From the NCBI RefSeq assembly GCF_015832195.1, contig NW_024037374.1, positions 1,054,001 to 1,118,000 of the forward strand: a DNA stretch of 64,000 bases, in the 5' to 3' direction. Origin of the DNA: Motacilla alba alba. Taxonomy: Eukaryota; Chordata; Aves; Passeriformes; Motacillidae. The notes below the pieces were generated by a model. The model was not told the origin of the DNA and made no database searches. It saw only the letters and a program-made list of their open reading frames with translations. Of the stretch, positions 55,205-64,000 are shown piece after piece (position 1 is the first letter of the stretch; each line of letters begins with the position of its first letter). The position numbers were made by a program, and so were the translations under genes.

Positions 55205-56995
55205 TTTCAGAGAATCCAGAATCAGCAAGGGTGGAAAAGACCTTGGAGATCATCAAGTCCAACCTGTGCCCTGACACCACCTTGTCCCCCCTGAGCCTCC
55301 TCTTCTCCAGGATAAACAACCCCAGCTCCCTCAGCCACTCCTCACAGCACTCGTGTTTCAGAGCCCTCAACAGATTTGTTGCCCTTCTCTGGACACGCTC
55401 CAGCCTCTCCATGTCCTTCCCCTCCCTAAACTGGGGGGCCCAGAACTGGACACAGCACTCGAGGTGCTGCCCAAGCAGTGCCCAGCACAGGGCAAGAATC
55501 ACTGCCCTGCTCCTGCTGGCCACACTATTCCTGATCCAGGCCAGGAGCCATTGGCCTTCTTGGCCACCTGGGCACACTGCTGGCTCATGTCCAGCCTGCT
55601 GTCCAGCAGTCCCTGCAGCTCCCTTTCTGCCTGGCTGCTCTCCAGCCACTCTGTCCCCAGCCTGTGGTGCTGCAGGGGTTGTTGTGGCCAAAGTGCAGGA
55701 CCCGGCACTGGGACTTGTTAAACCTCACCTTGTTGGATTTGGTCCCTGGATCCAGCCTGTCCAGGGCCCTGTGCAGAGCCCTCCTACCCTCCAGCAGATC
55801 AACACTCACACCCAGCTTGGTTTCATCTGCAAATCTTCTGATAGTGGACTCAATCCCCTCATCCTGACCATCAATGCAGATATTGAAATCCACACTGGCT
55901 GGCTCTGATCCCTCGGCCATCATGTGGGTGCCCTGTAGTGGCACTCAAGGTGATCTTTTCCATAACCTTGCTGGGCACCGAGGTCAGGCTGACAGGTCTG
56001 GAGCTCCCCAGATCCTCCTTCCAGCCCTTCCTGGGCATTGGGTCACACTGGCACCTCCAGTGCTCTGGGACCTCCCCACTGAGCCAGTACTGATGAAAAA
56101 TGATGGAGAGCAGCTTGGGGAGCTCATCCACCAGCTCCCTCATCCCTCTAGAATGGATCCCATCCGATCCCATATACCTGTGAGCATCTGAGTGGCTCAG
56201 CAGGTCAGCAGCTGCTTCCTCCTGGATTCCAGGGGGCTGTTCTGCTCCCTGTGCCCATCTACCAGTGCAGGAGAACACTTGTCCTGAGGACAACCTGTCA
56301 TAATATTGAAAATAGAGACAAACAAGGTGTTAAGCAGCTCAGCCTTTTCCTTGTCTTTAGTTAACTCTCTTCTCCCTTGTATCCTATAAAGAGTAGAGGT
56401 TCTCATTTTCCCATCTTCTGCTAATAACTTATTTATAGGAATATTTTTTATTAATTTTACCAGAAGTGGCCAGGTAAAGCTCTAATTGAGCTTTCACATC
56501 TCAGCTATTCTTTCTGCATGACCTAATAACATCCTTAAACACTTCCTAAGTTGCCTGACCTTCTGTCCAAAGTTGACGCACCCTCTTTTTTCCCCCTGAG
56601 TTCCCACATAAGCTCCATGGGCAGCCAGGACAGTCATTTTCATCACCAGCTCATGTTTTGCCACACTGGGACAGGCTGCTCCTTCCCCCTTAACATTACT
56701 TTCTTGAAATGTGTCCATCCTTCCTGGACCCCTTTGTTTTTAAGGGCTCTTTGACTTTAAAAAATCAGTACCTGATTTGGTACTCCCCAAATCAGCATCC
56801 TGAACAGGCCAAAGTCTGCTCTTCCTAATTCCAGTGTAGAAGTTTTGTTGCTGCCCCTCCTTCTTTCACAGAAGATTGAAAACTTGATTATTTCATGGTC
56901 ACTGTGCCCCAGGCAGCCTCCGACCCCCACATCTGCCACCAGCCCTTCTCTGTTTGTGAACAGCAGGAGACAGAGCTTTCCTTGGCAGTGGGAGT
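55205..56995 (-). mobile_element. CR1 LINE, 5'-truncated, antisense
   Basis: Same insertion as 20085-21831. Minus-strand pieces include RT motif RFADETKLG near 55830 (FADD changed to FADE), FGHNNP near 55690, and upstream pol pieces near 56200-56930. Broken by stops. Confidence 0.9.
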
Positions 56996-57460
56996 GCTAC
57001 CAAAAATCCGGTAAAACAGAAAACTCCTTAAGACCAATGCAGCATTAAGAAGCAGCATTCTTTATTCAGCTGGATGCATGGGGGAGAGCTCCTCCCAAAG
57101 CCATGCAGGCTGAGTACAGGAAAGTTTCTGTTTATTTTCTGTATTTTGCACACATATTCATTGATTGTCTCAGACTAAACACACATCTGATAATCATTTC
57201 CCCAAAATCAATAACAGATTTCCCCTCCCCTTCACCCATGCGCTCTTCTGTCCTGGGGGTCTCTCTGGTGGTCCCTGGTGGTCGTGGACCCCAATGTCCC
57301 AGTGGGCCTGGCTGAGCTGGCAGGACACTGAGGCTGGTGAACTCCCAGTTCCCCTTCTGACACAAGGGGCATTGTGTGGTTTCCATAGGCCTGGGGTTTT
57401 GGAGAACAAGCTCCAGGTGTCAGCTCACCTGGTGGAGGCAGTTGATCATCTGGTAACATG
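56996..57460 (-). mobile_element. LTR remnant, antisense
   Basis: Counterpart of 21832-22300 with AATAAA on the minus strand near 57063. Shared by A and C, so older than their split. Confidence 0.55.
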
Positions 57461-57740
57461 AGGTCACAGAGTGGGCTATGACATCACAGAGTGGGTTATG
57501 TGAGGTCATTGAGAAGCTACAGCATCACAGACTGCCTCTGTGACATCACAGAGCCAGCTGTGACATCCCAGGGCAGAGGTCTGACATCACAGAGCAGACT
57601 ATGACATCACAGAGAAGACTGTGATATCAGAGACCAGCTGTGTGACATTAGAGAATGGGCTGTGCCATCACAGAGCAGGCTGTGACATCACAGAGCAGGC
57701 TGTGACATCCCAGGAGGGCTGTGTCAGGTCACTGGGTTGG
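57460..57740 (+). repeat. ~20-bp TGACATCACAGAG minisatellite, unit C
   Basis: About fourteen units, e.g. GCTGTGACATCACAGAGCAG. Longer than the unit A array, showing copy-number change after duplication. Confidence 0.8.
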
Positions 57741-59380
57741 TCACTCCGCCCCAGCTGCCCCTCACAGTTTCTCCCACCAAGTCCAATGCTGTTCATGCCC
57801 AGCGGGGTCCCTGTCCCCCGGTATCCCCCCTGTCCACCTGGAGCCACAGCCTCCACCAAAGGATGTTCCAGAGGATCCACCCCAGAGCCTGACATGGGGA
57901 CAAGGGGCCAGGGCTGTGTGACCAGGACATCAAGGCCGTGGATTCTCCAGGTCACTGTGGCCTGGTTTGGGTTGCCCAGGGCAGGAAAGATGTCAGGCAG
58001 CTGGAGCAGGGTTAGGGAAGGGCCTCCAAGGTGGGGCTGGAGCCCTTGGGCTGTGAGCAGAGGCTGAGGGAGCTGGGCTTGTCCAGGCCGCAGCAGGGAA
58101 GGCTGAGGGGCTCCTCATCCCAGCCTGGCAGTGCCAGCCAGGAGGTGCTGGAGAACACAGAGCCAGGCTCTTCAGCGGGGGGCCTGGTGGGAGACAAAAG
58201 CCAATGGGTGGAAGGGGAAAGAGGGGAGATCAGCCAGGACAGGAGGAGATGAAATAAGTCAGGCTGGTTTCATTTCACAATGGTTTCAGCATTTCCTCAA
58301 CACCAAAAGCAGCCTGAGCCCCTTCTCCATCCACCACTGACAGCATTGCAAATCAGGAATTGTTTGAGCTATTTTGCACCTACTCCAAGATGAGCATCCT
58401 GATACAAGAACTTAATTGTGTTTATAGCTATCACAGAACCGTGTTTGTCTCAAATTAATTTGAGTATGGAAATCCCTTGTGGATGGTGGACTCATCAGAC
58501 ATTGCTGGGATATTGCACATGGCCCAGGGAACAGCGTGATTGTTATTAAATTGTATTTTCTTCAACTATGGTCTGTTGGCCATGAAGAGAAACTTTCTGT
58601 GCCTCTGAGTCTCACCAGTTCCTTACCCTCAAAGGACACAAACCTGATGAGGTGTGGTTCCCGCTCCAGTGGTGGCACCTGGACCTCCCTCCATCCCCAG
58701 AGCAGAGCTCCCTTGTCCCAGAAAGTGCCTGGCAATGCAGGAATGAAGGAAACAGGACAGGCTGTGGGGATCAGGGGCAGGGCAGAGCCAGGGAGAAGAA
58801 CTTTTGCATTTGATGGAGCTGTGCCTTGCCTTGGCTTTGTTGGCTGACAAGAAATGAACATCCCTCTGTGTCTCGGGCAGCTCCTTCTGCAAGGAAAGCA
58901 GCTGGGAGTTGGAGCCAAGGAGCTGAAAGCTGCAGGTGCAGCCTGGGCTGGAGGGAGCTCAGATTTGCACAAGGCTGCTCTGAGTGCCAGGCCTTGGATG
59001 GGGGAAATGGTGGGGTGGGGGTAGGGACAGAGTCTGATTGATTGTCAGCCATGAAGGGTCTTGATTTTCATATCTACTCAAACTGCATGAGGAGGTACTT
59101 GGATTCAGTGTCAAGTGGAGATTGCACATATCAATGTATTAACAGGAAAAAAAACCCTAAACAGGTCCTGAAAAAATTTACTCACTATCTTTGTAAGTAT
59201 AATATATTCACTTTGAATACAGTGCTGGAATCTAATTAACCACACAGGATTTGGAAAGTGAAATCAAATTATCCCCAGAGGCATGGCTTGTGAAGGTGTT
59301 TGGATGTTAATGAGCCCTGGGACACTGAATTCCTGCACTGAAGAGCTGCAGGCTGAACAAGCCTCTGCAGCAGTACAATT
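57741..59380. other. Unit C sequence without a gene
   Basis: Matches unit A 22491-25150 minus the two unit-A-only insertions. Includes the empty site (about 57917-57934) for the solo LTR. No coding region recognised. Confidence 0.6.
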
Positions 59381-59779
59381 CAGCAGCAGCCTCCAAGCTG
59401 CTGAGGATGTCAGCAGCCCCCACTGAGGCCATCCCTGGCCAGAGCCCATGGGGGAATGGGCAGACAAGGAGAGCGTCCCTGGGGCAGGGGCAGCACAACT
59501 CAGAGGCACCAGCAGCTCCAGCTGGGAAATGGAGTGTGGAATGTGGCTGGGAGAGCCCTGCCTGGGCTGTGCCAAGCAGGACACACAAGCCCTGACTCCC
59601 ATCTACTCAAAAACTCTTTGAAAGAGACATAAAAGGAATTGCAATTGTTTGTGTACTCTGAGTTGGACTCCCTGGAGAAATATCACTAAGAGATTCTCAG
59701 GAGCTCAAAACAGCCAAACAGCTTTTACTGGGAACTTTAGAAAATCAGAGAATTTGTGGCAAAAGGTTTTCTATGACAT

Positions 59780-61254
59780 TGTAGTGGTTTTGGTTTGTTA
59801 ATTTAAGACTTTTTTAATGCTGAGATTTTTTAATTAATGTGTTGATGAGTGGTGTGGGTTTTATTGTTGTTTATTTATTTACGTATTTATTTTGTTGTGA
59901 AATATGATTAGGAGACAGGTAAAATAGGCTGAAAATTTTAAAAGGATATAAAGAAAATTTTTTCTAAAAGTAAGTAAAAGAGAAAATGGTAGTAAGAATT
60001 AATATAAACTCTTTAGAACACATTTACTGACAGTGTAAGAAACTAAACAAAAAATTTCTAGTCAGTTTACTATTTCTAGAATGGTCTTTTTTTTTAGTTT
60101 ACATAGAGAAGTTTTTCTTGTTAAGGGTAGGGAGATTTTTTTTTACAAGAGGAAAAAATAGTCTTTTGGCTCCTAATTTTATCATGGATAACAGTTGTCT
60201 GGGGTACTTTGTTATTGTGAAGTTGTTCTTATTGCTACAAGCTTTTTTACAGCTTGTTGATGGGCCATGTCAACTTATGGGGTATTGTTTTGAAGATGAG
60301 TTGTTTAAATGGAAAAGTTTTTATTTTTTATTTTTTTAATTATTTTTATCTCTGGGAGTAGAGATCTTCTGTTGAGGGTACTGGATTACTTTTTTCTTCT
60401 GATTAAACATTTTGATGAAATTGCAGTTATTTTAACATTTTTTTATTTCATTATGGAGGTTTTTGTTTGATACTAATTTGAATATTTTTATTTTTTATAG
60501 TTTTATGTGTTATAATGAAAAGAAGGTTTTCTTTTTAATTTATAGGAGGATTTTAGTTTTAGGAGTAAGGTGTTTTTTCTTCTTTTTTAATTGTGATTTA
60601 ATTTCTTCTTTACGGACTTTGATGGTTTTATGTTGTTTTTGTATGTGCTTGTATTTTGTTTTTTTTTTTTACTTCAGAGAGGATTGATGTACTGAAGGGG
60701 TTAACACCTGACCGCCAGTAACTTGTGGAGGAAGTTGTGGTTGGGTTGTGTTAAGGCTGGTTTTATGGTTGGTTTTTGGGTTTTTTGTGTTTAATTTTAG
60801 TTTTAGGGTTATAGGTTGTGTGGGTTGTAGGTTGTAGGGGTCTTTGGTTTGTGTTGTGTTGGGGGGGAGGGGACTTGATGGTAAGATTTTAATAGCTGTG
60901 GCTAGCTTTGTTCTGGTTGGGGTTTTGTAGCCTCTTTTCTTTTCCTGTTTGGCAGTTCTTGGGGTTTGGTTTGGTTTAATTTGGGCCAATGGGAGGGGAC
61001 AGCCTGGAGAGGGGGGAAGGGGCTCAGCCCACGGCAGGGTTTGGTTTGGTTTGGTTTGGTTGAGATGGGGGCTGGGGCCAGAGCCACTACTTCTTTGTTG
61101 ACTGGAGAAGAAAGAGGAGGTTCCTGGGTTTTTTCATCTTTAACATCTGTGTTTCACAGAGGCGTGTTCAGCATCTCAGTGGTTTAACAGATTGTCAGTT
61201 ACACAAAAAGTTTTGTATCACTTTTTAAAATTCTTCTCATGTCAAACTATGACA
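59780..61254 (-). mobile_element. Long solo LTR, antisense, C-depleted
   Basis: 1475 bp, TGTAGTGG...CTATGACA on the plus strand, bounded by perfect five-base duplications GACAT (59775-59779 and 61255-61259). The empty site is seen at 63187-63200 and, reversed, near 28150. Same family as 34435-36047. From about 59800 to 61000 the plus strand is strikingly poor in C, with long T-rich stretches where the paralogue has C. Confidence 0.9.
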
Positions 61255-61619
61255 GACATTCAATCAACAAAAAACACATCTCAAAGCATTACCTTGGCCC
61301 ATTCAACTTCACAAGCTCCAAGCCTGTTCAATGTAATGTTAATCAAAATTTGCAGGAACACAGAAACAGAAGACAACAGAGAAAGAGAGAAAATCAAAAA
61401 AGATACAGAGAGGCACACACACAGCTGCCAACTCCTGGATTCCAGCAGTGTTCAGATGGAAATTCCAAGAGGAGGTAGGGTCAAGATGTGGAGCATTGCC
61501 TGTGCTGTGCCAGGGACTGGCAGACACTGCTGGGCTGGGATAGAGGCTCTGGGGGGATTGGGCTTCCAGGGCAGGGCAGGGCTGGGCTTCCAGGCCAGGG
61601 CAAGGCTGCACCTGCCCCT

Positions 61620-61730
61620 TCCTCCCTCACATACAAAATGTTTCCAGCCAACAATCTCTTCCAGTCTGTCATAACTGGCAGTGTTGGAAGTGGAATCCCA
61701 GTTTTGGCCATGGGCCCCTGGACAAGTGTG
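61620..61730 (+). repeat. ~190-bp satellite, partial unit
   Basis: GTGGAATCCCAGTTTTGGCC and CATGGGCCCCTGGAC are landmarks of the satellite at 36956-38160. Isolated partial unit. Confidence 0.55.
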
Positions 61731-61744
61731 CTGGCCCCTTGTGG

Positions 61745-62165
61745 GACCCCCGAGGCTCCCCTGATTGGGAGAAAACCTCTTTTAACAGTTCTGTGCCAGG
61801 ACTGACAGACGCACGGGACTGGTTTTTGTCTTCAGGTTGCTGTTTATTGTTATCTTATCAGAAGTTTGTTATGCCATCTGCACCAGACTTAGCACACAAG
61901 CAAGTACAGCAAAAATGATCACAAGATGTAGTTTCAAGGTCTTTTAAAGCTGTTTTCTCCAATTAACACTGAAAATGCACTTCATTTCTACCTTTCTACC
62001 AATAACTAATCCTTTGTCTGTCCACGTAACCTCTGCCCTCTGGGTTCCTGCTGCACTGTGTCCCTCTGCTCCCGGCTGGGGAGCAGGATCGACGGCGGCT
62101 AGCTCCGACACAGCCAGCACCGGGGGGCACTCTCCGGAGGCACTGCAGTGTCCAGAGGGCACCTA
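61745..62165 (-). mobile_element. Probable LTR, antisense
   Basis: AATAAA on the minus strand in AACAATAAACAGC (near 61852) and LTR-like composition. No internal genes and no confirmed termini. Confidence 0.35.
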
Positions 62166-62880
62166 GCTGGAATATTTAGAGGCAGCTGTGGCAAAGTGAA
62201 GAAAAGAGGGTCTACATCTGGGGGCAAAAATCCGGTTTTATTGAACACCAAGGGGACCAACTGGCCAAGGACCCCAAGGGGGCTGGTTACATGGGGTTAT
62301 AAAGGAGGAGGAGAACAGGGGTGGAACTGGACGCAGCTCCAATCAGGAAACAGGGGGGAGGGGGGATACAAAGAAGTGACTGTTGGGGTAACAAATGCAT
62401 TTGAACTGGGGGCAGGACCCTGGCTCCTAATCCAATCACTCGATGAGAACAGTAGAGGATTCTGGAACAATGGGAGGGGCCGTTGAGTGATGGATAAAGG
62501 TCTGGGGAGGGGTTACAGTAACGAATTAGCACAAATAAGGACAATAGGGGTGGAGATAAAGGGGACTGGCATGAACTGATGGGGAGGGGAGAACCAGGGC
62601 AGAACCATATAACAGGAGTGAACAGGGGTGAACAGAACATACCAACTTTGCATAATCTGCAATAAAAATGACACACCACAACAGGTTCCCATAACCAATC
62701 ACCCTCTGCCACAAACACTGCAGGAAAGGGAGTAGATGAAGAAGAAGAAGTAGCTCAGACAACACCCCAGATGCTCCATCTTGTCTCCTATCTACCTCTA
62801 CACTAAAATCCCAAAATTCTAAGTTTCTTACCTTGTGCAAACTGCACTAGTCTCTATTATCTATTTCACACTCTTGTAGA
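62166..62880 (-). mobile_element. Probable second LTR, antisense
   Basis: AATAAA on the minus strand (TTTATT at 62237-62242), followed by sequence without coding signal. Boundaries and family unknown. Confidence 0.35.
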
Positions 62881-63019
62881 CTCCAATCCATCCCAAAGTC
62901 CTGGAAGCTCTCTCCATGGGCAAAGGTTAAAAGCAGTGCTTCCCGGAGGGTCAGGATGCCTCAGAGCAGGCAGAGAAATCTTCCCTGTGCCCTGGGTTCT
63001 GACACCCCATCCACTAAAA

Positions 63020-63440
63020 GACTCTCTCAATGAGACATTTCAAAGAAATTACAATGATTTTTGTACTCTGAGTTGGACTCACTGGAGAAATAACAACAGG
63101 AGATTCTCAGCTGTTCAAAACAACAAAACAGACTTTACTGGGAACTTCGGAAAATCAGAGAAAATTTAGGAAAAGGTTTAAATGACATTCAATCAACAAA
63201 GAACGCTTCTCAAAGCATTGACTTGGCCCATTCAACATCGCAAACTCCAAGCCTGTTTATTTTAAGTTACTCAAAATTTGCAAGAAAAGGGAATTAGAAG
63301 AAGAACACAGAAAGAGAGAAAGACAAAAAAGATACAGAGAAGCACACACACAGCTGCCAACTCCTGGATTCCAGCGGTGTTCAGATGGAAATTCCAAGAG
63401 GAGGGAGGGTCAAGATATGTGCTTGCCTCGTGGTCAGCCT
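63020..63440 (+). repeat. Second copy of the unit-end repeat (empty LTR site)
   Basis: Matches 59620-59779 joined to 61255-61500, and 28066-28215 in reverse. Landmarks: GTACTCTGAGTTGGACTC, TTTACTGGGAACTT, CTTCTCAAAGCATT, CAGCTGCCAACTCCTGGATT. Shows that the unit end extends beyond one unit or was duplicated again. Confidence 0.85.
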
Positions 63441-63889
63441 TCAATACCCCTTGGTCTTCCTCGGTCCTTCCCCCATCTGTGACTTTGGGTCATGACCCAA
63501 GCACCAGCCCCTTATTATCCAAAAACTCTCAAACCTTTCTGTCTGTAGACTAGCCTCAGGCAACTCCATGCCTTCTGACTCCTTCTCTCTTCCTTCTGTG
63601 GGACCAGCTAACTCTTTCCTGCCCCTTGCACAACCACATGAGCCTGTCTCTCCCTCACACGACACCTTCCCTTTGCTGCCCCTCACACAACTGCTCAGCT
63701 CTTTTTCCCCACAGCACAGCCTGCAGACTGCAGTTGATTCTCGGCCAGCTAACCCACTCCTTTATAAACCCACTCTTTGGAAAACACATCCTATTCCGGG
63801 CAAGGCTTTTCCCACTCTTTGGGAATTAGTCCAGCTGCAATTTATCAGGAGCAAGATAGCCTTCAGCACTCTCTCTGTTCTCTTGACAA
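63441..63889. other. Unassigned DNA
   Basis: CT-rich noncoding sequence. CCCACTCTTTGGAAAACAC and CCCACTCTTTGGGAATTAG form a short direct repeat near 63769 and 63809. Nothing else recognised. Confidence 0.4.
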
Positions 63890-64000
63890 TCTGTCCTCCC
63901 ACACTCTGTGATTTCACAGTCAGCTCTGTGATGTCACAACCCACTCTGTCATGTGTCAGCCTTCTCTGTGACATCACACAGCTTCTCTGTGATGGCACAG
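63890..64000 (-). repeat. ~20-bp minisatellite, inverted, cut by window end
   Basis: CTCTGTGATGTCACAACC-type units, the reverse of the arrays in units A and C. Confidence 0.75.

Larger units (their letters stand above)
50057..61500 (+). repeat. Segmental duplication unit C (receptor 3)
   Basis: The most complete unit: repeats, 5' exon, intron, receptor 3, GC-rich block, CR1, LTR remnant, 20-bp minisatellite and unit-end repeat. The last is split by the LTR at 59780-61254 and resumes to about 61500. Confidence 0.85.

Noticed and set aside
54856..55908. A 350-codon plus-strand frame in unit C
   Set aside because: Joins GC-rich noncoding DNA to antisense CR1; not open in units A and B and has no domain.

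Overview
The window looks like germline DNA of a songbird (oscine passerine). Grounds: three intact, single-coding-exon olfactory receptors of the bird-expanded OR14 (gamma-c) type, CR1 LINE fragments, three endogenous retrovirus (ERV) lineages, many LTRs, and a tRNA-Ile-headed SINE with a CR1-like tail of the kind known from zebra finch. The species cannot be named. There are no bacterial features; coding is eukaryotic, so only ATG starts were used.

Layout. 1-6034: minisatellite block, GC-rich unassigned DNA, and an inverted repeat (1748-2525 against 5232-6005) around a segment that recurs inverted at 39339-41037. 6035-9241: 5' half of a gammaretrovirus-like provirus (LTR, tRNA-Pro primer site, broken gag). 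9242-13740: internally deleted alpha/beta-like provirus with tRNA-Trp primer site, a full-length gag reading frame lacking nucleocapsid, and remnants of dUTPase, RNase H, integrase and the Env TM subunit. 14827-25200: duplication unit A with receptor 1 (+). 25200-28065: GC-rich DNA, then composite satellite (a ~190-bp repeat alternating with a 36/37-bp minisatellite). 28066-34434: unit B, inverted, with receptor 2 (-). 34435-36047: LTR. 36230-39338: more composite satellite and a SINE. 39339-41037: inverted duplicate. 41038-47721: ERV-L-like (class III) provirus whose two LTRs belong to different families. 47722-50056: integrase end and 3' LTR of a gammaretrovirus-like provirus of the same LTR family as the one at 6 kb. 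50057-61500: unit C with receptor 3 (+), split near its end by a 1.5-kb LTR. 61500-64000: further LTRs, a second copy of the unit-end repeat, and a 20-bp minisatellite.

Functional content is small. The three receptors are the only host genes I can support. Each sits in the same context: ~150-bp upstream repeats, a probable noncoding exon with a conserved splice donor, an intron, the coding exon, a polyA signal just past the stop, a conserved GC-rich block, and a CR1. The rest is mobile DNA and satellite. The comparison of units A, B and C dates insertions by filled and empty sites, and several junctions (mismatched ERV-L LTRs, half proviruses, an LTR at the edge of unit B) read as rearrangement breakpoints. 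I found no new enzymatic or defence system. The best leads are a strand-biased, apparently hypermutated LTR, a recombinant provirus, a start-overlapping upstream reading frame conserved in all three receptors, and a conserved unexplained 1-kb block downstream of each receptor. Similarity statements were judged by eye.
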